Positions 9,730-19,788 of a DNA stretch of 64,000 bases are shown here, in pieces. Made by a program: the position numbers and the translations under genes. Source of the DNA: Henningerozyma blattae CBS 6284 (lineage: Eukaryota; Ascomycota; Saccharomycetes; Saccharomycetales; Saccharomycetaceae); assembly GCF_000315915.1 (NCBI RefSeq), contig NC_020186.1:1984001-2048000 (forward strand), read 5' to 3'. Position 1 is the stretch's first letter, and each line of letters starts with the position of its first letter. Under the pieces are notes generated by a model. It made no database searches, was not told the DNA's origin, and was given only the letters and a program-made list of their open reading frames with translations.

Positions 9730-10084
9730 TGTCACGTAGTGTGAGCTACGTTAGTCACGTGTATAAGTCAGGATCAGTGATAACGGAATGAACATGTAGA
9801 TTAACAAGTAAGTGAATCATGAACATAAATTCTATTTAAGAATCTAAAGCTAAAAGGAATAAACTAGAGGGTTAAAGTAGAACAAAGAAGTAAGAACCAG
9901 AAAACAAAAAGAACGAAATATAAAAGATGGAAGTGTATAGTGAACAAATCGGAACGTAATAATAATAATATATACCTTACATAGTCCCAGGTATATAGTT
10001 GTATAGTTTAATAAACAGTTGGTATTAAACTGGCAGCCAAAAAAAGATATACTACTGGGAGTAGCAAAGCTTAAAATTGTTACA
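9730..10084. repeat. solo LTR, family C (355 bp) with CCCAC target duplication
   Basis: Flanked by a perfect 5-bp duplication, CCCAC (9725-9729 and 10085-10089). Ends are TG...CA on either strand, so orientation is undetermined; it is reverse-complemented relative to the copy at 33187-33540, with which it is alignable along its whole length. Near the left end arms ACGTAG/CTACGT form a small hairpin next to CACGTG. No internal domain is present, so it is a solo LTR. The short ORFs in it are not genes. Confidence 0.85.
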
Positions 10085-10328
10085 CCCACAAGAATTTTTT
10101 TTTATCCGGGGTGTCGGGGTGTACCTTTTCCAATGTCCATTGCAGATCTAATTCTTGCTATACAGATGTAAATGTTATCCGGTTTTCAGCTTGATTTGCA
10201 TGGGTATACATACCTGATAAAGTCGTGTCCTTTTGCAACCTCGAAATAATTATAAAAATAACCTTATTATTTACCGGCGCATTCGACTTACTGAACAGAG
10301 TAGATAATATAAAGTATAGAGAGGATCT

Positions 10329-10366
10329 TGCTGGAAAATAATTATATTATTAATTATTTTCCAGCA
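10329..10366. repeat. 38-bp perfect palindrome made of two LTR tips
   Basis: Starts TGCTGGAAAATAATTA and ends TAATTATTTTCCAGCA, with a 6-bp centre. The right half is the truncated 3' LTR of element B; the left half is an LTR start in the opposite orientation. Sequence to the left is unrelated to the LTR family. Confidence 0.8.
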
Positions 10367-10967
10367 CACTCCCATAAAAAAAACTTTTTGTCTAGCAACC
10401 TGACCATACGCCAAAGCTGCATCTTTCTCAATCCTCTCTCAATATCCACAAGGTTGGTCAATGGAAGTAAGTTTTCTGGAGTAACAGTTAACTTTTCTTC
10501 AAATTTCTTCAACTTTAAATCGGAATATTCATCATTAAATTTTTCATTATATGACTTCATGCTTAATGTTATTATTCCTTTGTTCATTTCATAGAATAAA
10601 TCAATTCCTAAGATATCTGTTTCTAGTATACCACGTTCATTCATAATCCCAATAACTTTTAATTCAAATGTGTTCTTCAACATTGCTATTATATCATTTA
10701 GATTTTCTTCTGTTTCTGCGGCTAAAACACAATCATCCACATACGCTGCTATAAGTTTATTGCCATCCGAAGATACAAACAATCCTGGAGCAAACTCCGT
10801 ATCAAAAGAATATCATGAGAATTCATAAATTCTCTTAATGTTTCATTCCAATTCTTTGGACTTTGCTTCAGACCATAAAGTGCTTTTTTTTTTCTAAAGG
10901 CGTATACACCCTCTTCTCTAAAGTTGCATATAAAAATGCATGACTGATGTCTGCAGTACGCATTCAT
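10354..10967 (-). pseudogene. element B reverse transcriptase, frameshifted, RNase H deleted
   Basis: Two overlapping frames give KKALYGLKQSPKNWNETLRE (10749-10967) and the catalytic YVDDC region (10354-10782). After LKKFEEKL the frame jumps to TVTPENLLPLTNLV, which in element A lies beyond RNase H, so roughly 0.8 kb covering RNase H has been lost by an in-frame deletion. It ends in WECAGK just inside the LTR. Confidence 0.85.
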
Positions 10968-11587
10968 AATATCTTATTATTAGCAATAGCATCTCTATAA
11001 TACAATGCTCTAACTCTATTTTGCCAGTCTATCTGTGGTAATATTCTGCTAACTCTTCTTAATCGAGCAGTATGAATATTAGAAGGGATTACAGGATCTG
11101 ATTTTCTCTCTTGTAGATATGTTGGTATTCTAGGATTATTTGTCTTTTTAAAGTGTTCATTTATGATTTGGTCTGACTAAAGATTACAACTTTTTCTTTT
11201 GAAATGCAAATCTGGATGAAGCAAATATCATTTTGCAATTTAATATGAGAGTCATTATTAGTTACTTCGACGTCTTCTATTGATCTTTTTTTCATAGGAG
11301 ACTTAACATTAACTGTTGCTGAAATGTTATCATTGTCATTATCTATTATCCCATCAATGGTTTCCTCAGAATTATTAGAGTTATTATCTAAATTAGTTGA
11401 TACAACTGATACTGTCTGTTCATTAGTTAATCTATTATCAGTTGAATTAGTTGTATCATTATTAGAGGTTGATACTATATTTGATCTATCTGCATCAGAT
11501 AAATTATCGTTAATTGTATCTTCATCATATCTATATTCTAATTCTTCTGGAGCTATAGCATCACTTCTGTTAGATTTTACATTTTTG

Positions 11588-12829
11588 CTATCTTGTTGTT
11601 TTCTTAACTTCAGATATCAATTGAGAGTCTTTCTTAGTCAATTCATTGCTATTTACATCATCAATTGCCAAATTATAATTTTTATCACCTTTAGACAAAT
11701 TACTTACCGTTTCTATATTGTCAGAAGAAGTATTGGTATTATTATCTGTTGTTAAACTCTGATCATTAACTTCAATATCAGGTTTATTCTCATTACCATT
11801 TTCAATAATATTAATACGATCTTCTGTGTCATTTATATTAGTATCACTGTCAATGGCAGTATCACTATCAATCTCAGTATCACTATTAATAGGATTAATA
11901 CTTTCATTCTGACTATTATTAATATTATCATTTTTATCTTTAATATTAACATCTAAATTATTTTCAATACTACTATCATTCATATTACTGTCACTCATAC
12001 TAAAATCATGTGCATTAGGTTGTTTTAATATTTCATCTAAATTTAGAGTGTCAATCAACTGAGGATTAATATCAGAAGGAATACAACCATCTTCTGACAC
12101 AATGACCTCTTTGTCAACACCCTCCTGAAGTTCATTTAATAAATCGTGTGAAACTAATTTATCATCTAGCATCATATTAGAAATACCTTCCGTGTCAATT
12201 TCATAATCTTTCTCAGGAAATGCTTCATGTATAGTTTTTTTGTCAATTTCTGTATTTTGATTAGAGCCAATTTTAGATGAAACATTAGCTTTAAATCTTG
12301 CAATAATTGTTTCTTCAGGATCACTTTTCTGTTGCCAATTAACAGAATAAGCTGGAATTTTGAAATTTGTTGTTGAAATTATTCTATTTTCCTTGGGAAT
12401 ATAAAAAAAATATCCAAAACTTTGTGGATCCTTTGGTAGAACTACCGCCTGCAAAGTGGGTGCTGTAGTTTTTTTACTGCTGTGATTCCATACTGTAGCC
12501 GGAGCACCAAATGGTAAGAAATTACGTAGTATTATTTTAACAGGTAATTCTGATATCACATTTAATGGTGCATCTTTAGTATTCTTATTATATGTACAGT
12601 TTCTCACTTCCGCAGATGCCTTAACTGCATAGTGCCAAAATTTAAGTGGTAATTTAGCTTGTAACAGCAATGTTCTAGTATCTGTTATAATTGTTCGAAT
12701 TGTTCTTTCTACTCTAGCATTAGCCGAGTGATTTTGAGTTGAGGTAAATCTTAATTGAATTCCCTTTTTATCAGCTAATTGTTTTAAATTATTATTGGTA
12801 AACTCAGATCCTCTGTCTGTAATATATTC
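11588..12829 (-). pseudogene. element B integrase C-terminal part and acidic linker
   Basis: The frame from about 12829 reads through the last part of the integrase core (residues like ITDRGSEFTNNNL and the ARVERTIRTI segment) into a 360-residue frame starting LLQAKLPLKFWHYAVKASAE, then an Asn/Asp/Ser-rich acidic linker typical of the integrase-RT boundary in Ty1-type Pol. The open frame ends at 11588; a further diverged linker and N-terminal RT stretch to 10967 is broken. Confidence 0.8.
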
Positions 12830-13260
12830 TTATATTTTTCTTCCAAATTGCGTTTCAATAAATCTTATATTTTTATCAATTTGGTCTACAATTTCATCAT
12901 CAGTTTTGTGAATGTGAGTTGTACATATAACATATCTTGAAACACTATCAACCATTAGTATCATAAACCTAGGTGTTCCTGATGGAACTTTGTTAACTGG
13001 ACCAAACAAATCCATACTCTAAGACAAACCTGGTGTCTTTAGCATTGTATAATTATTCATTGAATTTGTACAATGAAAATGTTTAGTCATTTTTTCCAGC
13101 TACACAAATTTCACACTATGTATCAGTTCCACCATTCTTTTCAAATATAACTTCAACAGCATCAAATTATTTTTAATTGATTTTTGAATGGCAATACTAG
13201 GTAGGTGATTTAAACGTAAATGTGCTTCAAGCAATGAAATTTTAGGTGATTTTATCATCC
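12830..13260 (-). pseudogene. element B integrase zinc finger and N-terminal core
   Basis: Around 13200-13260 the minus strand encodes EAHLRLNHLPSIAIQ, the His pair of the HHCC integrase zinc finger, ending at stops near 13080-13100. The frame 12830-13015 gives MDLFGPVNK and VDSVSRYV, the first catalytic Asp block of the DD35E core. Frames are interrupted, so it is inactive. Confidence 0.75.
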
Positions 13261-13288
13261 TAAGTTTCTTATTATTTTACTTTTTGTT

Positions 13289-14097
13289 TTAAATATCAAT
13301 AATTTTATTTGTTTTAACCCATATTGTATCATCGATAATTTTAGTAGGTATTTTATAATTTTCAGCAATCATATGTTGATAATTTCCAGATTCAAAACCA
13401 TAACCTGCTATTTCCCATAGTTTAAATGCAGGTAAAACTGTTGCATCCTCTTTTGGGGCAAAATATGTAAATAAATATAAACTCTCATTATTATTTCCAC
13501 GAATAGGAAGAAAATCATATCCTTCAAATTGTATTGGTTTGTCATTGTCATAATTTCCTACTTCATAGTATTTTGGACCTGGATTATCATCAGATAATTG
13601 AATATAATCTATTAATAATTCCTTAAATGTAGTCATATTAATACCAGATGAGATGCTGTATCAATAACTACAAAATTGCAAGTTATATCATTGGATTGTA
13701 TGTATCTTACAACATTACCGTTTCCGACATTGTCTTGTACATCCTTAACGGCTTTAGAGCTACTATTACTTGATGTTTTATTTTTATGTTCTAATACACT
13801 TTCCCTATTAGAACCACTAGATTTTATAGTTTTGTTATGAGAATTATCCTTTTCTGTGATGTCATTTTCTTGTAAACTACTTAATAATTCTTTGTAGGAC
13901 TTTTTCCTATCTTCAAAGAATTTAATAGTTTTTTCTATTTCTTCACTTGCTTTAACAGCCTCTTTAATATTTAACTCTTTCTCATCGAGGATTTTTGACT
14001 GCTTTTCATAATTCATTTGAATCCTATCATCTATCATTTCTAAATTTCTTTTGACAGACTTTATTGCCTCTAAATCAGAACTAGGCAGCGCTACCAT
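13289..14097 (-). pseudogene. element B gag and protease remnants
   Basis: The frame 13633-14097 begins after the PBS with PSSDLEAIKSVKRNLEMIDD, a coiled-coil-like Lys/Glu region, and ends with FVVIDTASHLVLI, which looks like a copia protease active site (DTGAS or DSGAS) lacking the Gly. The next frame (13289-13636) holds a protease/integrase junction ending IWVKTNKIIDI. The gag part is far shorter than a normal Gag, so an internal deletion has fused it to protease. The initiator ATG frame in the LTR is closed by a stop after about 13 codons. Confidence 0.7.
14087..14096 (-). other. primer-binding site of element B
   Basis: TGGTAGCGCT on the minus strand, complementary to the 3' part of initiator tRNA-Met and the same as in Ty1; three bases downstream of the 5' LTR. 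Confidence 0.8.
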
Positions 14098-14099
14098 AC

Positions 14100-14392
14100 T
14101 GGAATTGAAGAGAGTCTGACATTATTTAATAATGTATTTTGATGTAATTTTGGATTACTTCTTTTACATACTCTATAAACATGTGTATTTATTTACGAAA
14201 TATGCTCTTTATATAGTAAGCTAAAACAAGCTCCATTGATAAATGTTCTTTAACTCTGAACATTTCCCTTATTTAACTAATACCTTAATTATAATCCAAA
14301 AAACAGGCATGTGACAATTAAACACTTGATAAAAATGTCTTTTTACAAAATAATTAGAAAATAATTATATTATTTTTTAGCATATTCCAGCA
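14100..14392 (-). repeat. 5' LTR of element B (293 bp)
   Basis: Minus strand starts TGCTGGAATATGC and ends CTTCAATTCCA, related to the 214-bp family A LTR at both ends but about 80 bp longer and diverged in the middle. It contains the Gag ATG 23 bp before its end. The right flank is AATTT; no matching left duplication can be tested because the 3' LTR is truncated. Confidence 0.8.
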
Positions 14393-14456
14393 AATTTTAA
14401 TTCGTATGTCCATCCTACATAGTGATGAAGATTTAAGGAAAATTTCGAAAATTCCT

Positions 14457-14530
14457 GGTTCCTTGGCCCAGTTGGTTAAGGCATCGTGCTAATAACGCGG
14501 GGATCAGCGGTTCGATCCCGCTAGGAACCA
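14457..14530 (+). tRNA. tRNA-Ile(AAU)
   Basis: 74 nt; D-arm CTTGGCCCAGTTGGTTAAGG, anticodon loop CTAATAAC, T-arm GCGGTTCGATCCCGC, all as in S. cerevisiae tI(AAU), with a compensated acceptor stem GGTTCCT/AGGAACC. T6 terminator at 14531-14536. Confidence 0.96.
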
Positions 14531-14551
14531 TTTTTTCAAGAAATATTTGTT

Positions 14552-14561
14552 GTCACGTGAT
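14552..14561. promoter_or_regulatory. GTCACGTGAT element after tRNA-Ile
   Basis: Exact GTCACGTGAT beginning 21 bp after the tRNA-Ile 3' end, downstream of the T6 terminator. Same motif and spacing as at tRNA-Pro, -Asn and -Gly. Confidence 0.6.
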
Positions 14562-14648
14562 ACTAATTATATTTTGCCGCCAGCTAAGAAATTAAAAAAA
14601 AATAAACAGTTGAAAAAATATAAATATATATATATATATATATAATTC

Positions 14649-15101
14649 TGACCAGCGGTCAAACTGTTCAAAATATTGTTACTCATAGTTTAAATCTTAG
14701 TTAAGTAATCTGTTTGAATAATTATTGTATTATTATTATAAAAAATCTCCTTCTTTCTTTCGAAGGGGAATATATAATATATACAGGATATACAATGAAC
14801 AGTTATTAACTTTTGGGATATTTTCGTGGTAATTTATACTCCAAAAAATGGATAGATTCACCATCAACGAATTGGTGGTCTGATGTTAAAATGGAATCTA
14901 TCACATCCTAATGCCTCCTTAATATTACTACCTGGGTGTTTTTAGTAGTAAGGCTGCGTATGCTTAATGCATGTTGGATTATTCTTTTTTATTAAGTTGT
15001 TATTAGTTGTTGTATAAAGCCACAATTACGACTAAATTCACGCTTCATTAGCTATTAACACAAACCCACGACTTATGACACATAATACCATGGCTCTGAC
15101 A
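14649..15101. repeat. solo LTR, family X (453 bp)
   Basis: TG...CA element: + strand begins with the palindrome TGACCAGCGGTCA and ends GGCTCTGACA. Highly similar to 31127-31583. Flanks AATTC/AATTT match at four of five bases, consistent with a decayed 5-bp duplication. It lies 118 bp downstream of tRNA-Ile. Confidence 0.85.
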
Positions 15102-15377
15102 AATTTATATATTGACTATATCACCAATTATTCGTTAACTCCGCAGAATACATCCTAGGATATATATATTTGGCATTTTCTAAAATAATTTGATTTTCTA
15201 TATTTTCTATATCGTACTATATAGGTACTAACCATAAAAATTGATAAATATCATTCTTCAAGTGATTCAAATTTCCCTTCATTATATTAAAAAAAAAATC
15301 AACAAATAATAATTGAATTGTTTGTTGAGTGTGAAATAGTATATACTAAGTGATATTCTTTGTACAATCTGCATTTC

Positions 15378-15690
15378 TCAGAATATAAAAATACAACGCG
15401 TTTTTATATACTTCTGTAGTTTTATATACGTATTTAGCTCAAGGAGGAGGACAATTATAAGAACAGTTAATACCATAAAGATCAGACAGATATAAGGTTT
15501 AAGTAAGCAAGCTTTGCTGTTAAAATCATGATTTTGGCGTATTTTTGAGGTCGAAAGACTGACATTATGAAAAAATATATCTTCATTAACGTTTAGGTAT
15601 ATTTTTAGGTTCATAAGCTCCTCCAGTGAAAACAAAGTCTTGGGTGGATAGGACCCTATTAGTTATATTAGCTGAATATTAACCATCCAT
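15378..15690 (-). pseudogene. decayed coding relic of unknown family
   Basis: The minus strand shows protein-like pieces in different frames: LSTQDFVFTGGAYEPKNIPK (about 15600-15660), then NEDIFFHNVSLSTSKIRQNH (15520-15590), then LSDLYGINCSYNCPPP followed by a stop (about 15430-15480). The Cys/Pro tail and Asn-Val-Ser sequons hint at a secreted or wall protein, but I cannot name a family. It could also be part of an unrelated retroelement. Confidence 0.3.
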
Positions 15691-15701
15691 CAGATAAGAG
15701 G

Positions 15702-17012
15702 ATGTATACGCCACTAAAGAAAGCTCTTTATGGCTTGAAGCAAAGTCCAAAAAATTGGAATGAAACATTAAGAGAATTTATGAATTCTCATGATTTTTAT
15801 GATACGGAGTTTGCTCCAGGATTGTTTGTATCTTCGGATGGCAATAAACGTATAGCAGCGTATGTGGATGATTGTGTTTTAGCCGCAGATACTGAAGAAG
15901 ATCTGGATGAGATAATAGAAATGTTTAAGAATACATTTGAAATAAAAGCTATTGTAATAATGAATGAAGAAAAACAATTAGAAACAGATATTTTAGGTAT
16001 AGACTTGAAATATGACTTGAATAAAGGAATAATTACATTGAGTATGAAATCATACATTGACAAATTTAATAATGATTTTCCACTACTAAAACTGAAAGAA
16101 TATGAGAATAACTTAACAACAGAACAAAAGAAAGATTTAACACCTCACTTTAGTGAATATAATTTAAATCCAAATGAAGATACACTTCTAATGAATAAGA
16201 CTGAATACAAAGAGAAGGTTAAGTATATACAAAAATCTATTGGAATGCCAAACTACTTAAGAACAAGAGGTAGGCTGGATCTGGAATTTGCAGTTAGCAA
16301 GATTGCCAGATTTGCATTTTATGCACATGCTAAAGTAATTAAAGCTGTTGATAGATTAATTAAATATACTTATGTGAAAAGAGATCTGAATGTAGTAATT
16401 AAAAGAGAAAAGAAACAGCCTGATGAGATCACAGTAATCACTGATGCTTCATTAGGATCAGAGTATGATGTAAAATCAAGAATTGGTGGTATAATATGGT
16501 TTGGAAACACATTTATGTTTGGGTTTTTTAAAAAAAAATCATCAATTGTTTGTGACTCTTCGGCAGAATGTGAATTAGATGCTCTAAACAAAGGTGAAAA
16601 ACTAACTCTACATTTAAAGTTCAAGTTAGAAAAATTATTTAAGAAAAATTTTAAAATTAATATTATTACGGATTCTAAACCTGTACTAGAATGGCTTAAA
16701 AAAACATATATTGGAGGTAGAACAAAGTTCCTTGGAATCAGAATTGGTCGTTTAAAAGAAAGACTAAAGGACAAGTCCAACTTTCTAAGAAAAATTGATG
16801 GATTGGAGAATGTAGCCGATCCATTAACAAAACAAGTCAGCTCAACTGATTTCAAGAACCTAAGTAAAATCATGGAAGGTAACATTACTCCACAAAACTT
16901 ACTACCGTTGACCAACCTTGTGGAGACTGAAGAGGAGTTCGCAAGATGTAAGGATCGTGTATGTTCAGGTAGAATGATAAAAAGTTTATTAAGAGGGTGT
17001 GCTGGAATATGA
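15702..17012 (+). pseudogene. element A reverse transcriptase C-terminus and RNase H
   Basis: A 436-codon intact frame. Visible features: ALYGLKQSPKNWNETLRE, the catalytic YVDDC (about residue 55), LETDILGIDL, the RNase H acidic residues in VITDASLGSEYD, SSAECELD, IITDSKPVLEWL and ENVADPLTK. It ends in RGCAGI a few codons inside the LTR, as in Ty1-type pol. N-terminal RT, IN, PR and Gag are absent, so it cannot act alone even though the remaining frame is undamaged, which suggests a fairly recent truncation. Confidence 0.85.
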
Positions 17013-17213
17013 TTATATCATTTTCTATTAAGTGGTAAAAGACTTTTTATCACGTGACTTATTGTTTAAAATGCGTTTTTCTTTTTATATCGAAAAACAC
17101 TATTTAAGAAATATATTCATTTTAGCTATAGTATTTACCATATATGTTTAAGTAAAGTAATCGTCTTTACATTTTAAACACTCAATAACAATGTCTAACT
17201 CTCTTGAATCCCA
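17000..17213 (+). repeat. 3' LTR of element A (214 bp)
   Basis: TGCTGGAATATG...TTGAATCCCA directly after the polypurine tract; close match to 9244-9457. Carries ATCACGTGAC at 17049-17058 at the same place as the other copy. Confidence 0.88.
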
Positions 17214-17414
17214 GTAATTGTTAAGATACATATCTATCTAACTATATAAATTTAATACTCTTTTTTACTTTAAGCATTATATTTATATCTCATTATTAGC
17301 TGTTGAAATAAATAAACGAATACTCATAAAACAGTTATGCTAAAATGCAACTTCTCAACATGCCCTTTAAAAATCCACCCTCAGGGTTCTTATTTTATTT
17401 ATTTCAAGTGTTTT

Positions 17415-17858
17415 TTAATCCATTCTTAAATATTTAGAATGTTCAGCCAATAAATCATCTTGATATTCCAATAAAACTTTTCTAAAGGCTGGAAGAAAAT
17501 CGGCTACAACAACTGGCTCAAATTCTTTGTCAAAGCCAGTAGTACTGACTTCAAAATCTTCATCATCATGCATAAATTCGGGAATTTTAATATTACCAGT
17601 TGATTGTTCCTTGAGATCTTTATCCAATATGACCAAATCCATATCTAAATGTAAATCAAAGTAACAAATTGGTTTTCCCTTTCTTTGAGATACGTTAGAA
17701 TCTCCTGAAACATTTGTAACTTTGGTAATTTTCACAATTGATTTACCATCTTTAGAATTAATTTGGTAATCGATAAATTTCGTATTCAAATATTCTTTTG
17801 TCCATGGTAAAGTATTTTTATCAACCCAGTGCCAGTTGTTTGGATTTAGGACAGCCAT
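17415..17858 (-). CDS. HCH1: Hch1, Hsp90 co-chaperone of the Aha1 N-domain family
   Basis: 147 aa (S. cerevisiae Hch1 153 aa), a single Aha1 N-terminal-type domain that binds the middle domain of Hsp90 and stimulates its ATPase; cytosolic. The diagnostic N-terminal motif NPNNWHWVDKNTLPWTKEYL is present at residues 5-24, followed by the basic/acidic beta-sheet core and the C-terminal helix around FRKVLLEYQDDLLAEHSKYL. It lacks the second domain of Aha1, as expected. POP3 lies upstream in the same orientation, the S. cerevisiae order YNL281W-YNL282W; the next gene on the other side was ERG24 before the Ty block was inserted. Confidence 0.95.
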   Translation of the reverse strand: MAVLNPNNWHWVDKNTLPWTKEYLNTKFIDYQINSKDGKSIVKITKVTNVSGDSNVSQRKGKPICYFDLHLDMDLVILDKDLKEQSTGNIKIPEFMHDDEDFEVSTTGFDKEFEPVVVADFLPAFRKVLLEYQDDLLAEHSKYLRMD

Positions 17859-18125
17859 GTTTTCTAAGGATTAGGTAGAAGGAGGGGATTTTATGTTGTT
17901 GTTTTTTGGAATGTATTGTTAGATGATTGAGGTAATAAATCTATATTACTACTACAATAGATTTAAATGATATAATTTGATAAAAAATAAACTTTTCTTA
18001 CATTATATTATTATATTTGAAATTTCTCAGATTTCATTCATTATTTAAGACGGTTTAACCGAGAAAAAAAAAGAAATGCCGGAATTAAAAAGAACAATAT
18101 AGAAAAATTCCATTTTTCACGTGAA

Positions 18126-18719
18126 TTAAGATTTTGATGACTTGAAGAGTTTCACTTTAGCTTCCTTATATACTGGATTTAGCCATGGGAAACTTAATGG
18201 CTCGACGTTTGTATCCAATTTTGTAACAAAGGATTTATTTAATTGTGGTGTATCAAATAGTAGAAGTAAACCATCTGAATATTGTGCAATATAATCATTC
18301 GCTTTTAAATACCCTAATGCTTCAGACATAACTGAAAAAGATCCCTTCGGTAGCTGAACCACAGTAACATTTTTTTGGAAGCATAATAGTGGCAATTGTT
18401 GTAAAAGTACTTTTGAGATCCCTGGGTCCCTATTGCAAACAAATAAATAGGCTTTACTACTTGAATCGAGTTCGGTTATTTGTGCTATAACATTGTTAAA
18501 CCCAGAATATATTTTAAAGGGCCACTCAGACTGATCTATATTTGCTAATAGCTTGCATTTATTTAGGACGTTTACCTGCAGCAAATTCCATATTAAAGCT
18601 TGATCATTTACACGGGGAAATAGATTACTTTCATTAGTGTACGGATTGTCTAGAACTGGTCTATAAACGTTCTTTTTTGATGAAATTTTTTTGTCAAGAG
18701 ACTTTAGAGAATTAGACAT
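18126..18719 (-). CDS. POP3: Pop3, subunit of RNase P and RNase MRP
   Basis: 197 aa (yeast Pop3 195 aa), a protein subunit of nuclear RNase P and RNase MRP, which process pre-tRNA 5' leaders and pre-rRNA. Identification rests on size, position between HCH1 and WSC, and an L7Ae/Pop3-like core: LFVCNRDPGISKVLLQQLPL, followed by the VTVVQLPKGSFSVMSEALG segment. The N-terminus is basic (SLDKKISSKKNVYRPVLDNP). No frame damage. CACGTG E-boxes occur at its 3' end (18117) and about 240 bp upstream of its start. Confidence 0.88.
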   Translation of the reverse strand: MSNSLKSLDKKISSKKNVYRPVLDNPYTNESNLFPRVNDQALIWNLLQVNVLNKCKLLANIDQSEWPFKIYSGFNNVIAQITELDSSSKAYLFVCNRDPGISKVLLQQLPLLCFQKNVTVVQLPKGSFSVMSEALGYLKANDYIAQYSDGLLLLFDTPQLNKSFVTKLDTNVEPLSFPWLNPVYKEAKVKLFKSSKS

Positions 18720-19788
18720 GCTTTAATGTTTTGTTATATATATGAATAATATCTTAAAACTGTACTCATTTATTTCTTATCACTTGTTCTAGCATATAGT
18801 AGTTACTTCTAGCTTTTCCTCATCACCTAATTTTTTTTTTCTTTCTTAAATTTCAACTTTTTCAAACAATGTAAATGCGATGCGATACGAGCAATTCTCA
18901 AAAAGATCGAGAATTTGAAAAATTTACAGATCTTCTAAATTAGGAAATTGTGATCACGTGCAAGAAATCCCCAAAGGGTCTTTTTTCTTTTTATTTTTTA
19001 CAATCCTCCTCGCCTAAAATGTTGATATTGACGTGTAATGTGGATTCATTAGAAAGGTTCCTTTATACTACAATTCAGTAATAAATGCCTACATAGAGTA
19101 GGTAAGGTTACTTAAAATGATAGTTTAAGGGATGTTCCATCAAGATGCCACAGAAAAGGTTCTAATGTAAATAGTGGTGCCTTAGAGTAGCGCCAGTGAG
19201 CGCGATTTTTCGCGTTTGACCCATTTCGGCCGCGTCATATGTTAGGCTTCAATGACCCAGAAGGGTTTGAAATTCGTTTTAAAAGATACAAGGTTTTCTA
19301 TAGGTTCCTACTCTTACTATTATTATGCTAGCTGCTCTGACTTGCATTAAGACTAAAAATTTCTATAGGTTCGATCAGTTAGTTATTTTTAAACTAGTCC
19401 TCGACAAGTTCAGTTGGCAGCCTTTAAAGTTCTATCGTTAATAAAAAAAAGTATTACTGTCATATATTGAACTAGCTTGAGATCTATCGAGATCACTGTC
19501 GAGATTAGAAGCTTACAACACCAAACCTCAAGACAGTTGCAATTATATCTGAGACTGAAAAACACAATTGAACAAGGTGTGTTTGTTAAGGATTTAGTCT
19601 TGCTCGAGGATATATATATACTTTCACAGAATAAACACTGGAAAGTGAAAAAAAAAGAAAGGAAAGGGAGGAGCTACTGGCAATTCTCTACTAATTACCA
19701 TCAATATAATCAATTAATTCAATTTGGGACTTAAACATTGTTGCTGTAATAAGCAACAATACGCTTTAAGCTATTCATAGTCAATATA
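18720..19788. other. divergent intergenic region POP3/WSC
   Basis: 1.07 kb promoter region. Contains TCACGTGC near 18954, a GC-richer patch 19190-19240 with TTTCGCG (SCB-like, 19208-19214) and A-runs. The 85-codon ORF starting at 19477 has no recognisable homology and is probably not a gene. Confidence 0.55.

Larger units (their letters stand above)
10329..14392 (-). mobile_element. degenerate Ty1/copia-like retrotransposon (element B)
   Basis: A minus-strand element: 5' LTR 14100-14392, iMet PBS 14087-14096, gag/protease remnants, integrase with broken frames, and a reverse transcriptase whose RNase H region is deleted, ending at a 38-bp remnant of the 3' LTR (10329-10366). It shares its RT and LTR start with element A at 15694-17213. 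Many frame breaks show it cannot encode a functional polyprotein. It lies 64 bp upstream of tRNA-Ile, as expected for Pol III-directed Ty1-type integration. Domain order gag-PR-IN-RT places it in the copia (Pseudoviridae) group. Confidence 0.9.
15694..17213 (+). mobile_element. 5'-truncated Ty1/copia-like retrotransposon (element A)
   Basis: Plus-strand 3' half of a Ty1-type element: RT from the KKALYGLKQSP motif, complete RNase H, polypurine tract AAGAGGGTG (16991-16999) and a 214-bp 3' LTR. Homology with element B begins at about 15694, so the element is cut inside RT. It lies in inverted orientation to element B, with tRNA-Ile and a solo LTR between them. Confidence 0.9.

Noticed and set aside
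9850..10089. 79-codon ORF, and a similar one at 33214-33405
   Set aside because: Both are readings of the family C LTR; the resemblance reflects the repeat, not a gene.
10749..14097. Programmed +1 frameshift of Ty1 type (CTTAGGC) between gag and pol in element B
   Set aside because: The region is deleted and full of random frame breaks, so no site can be identified.
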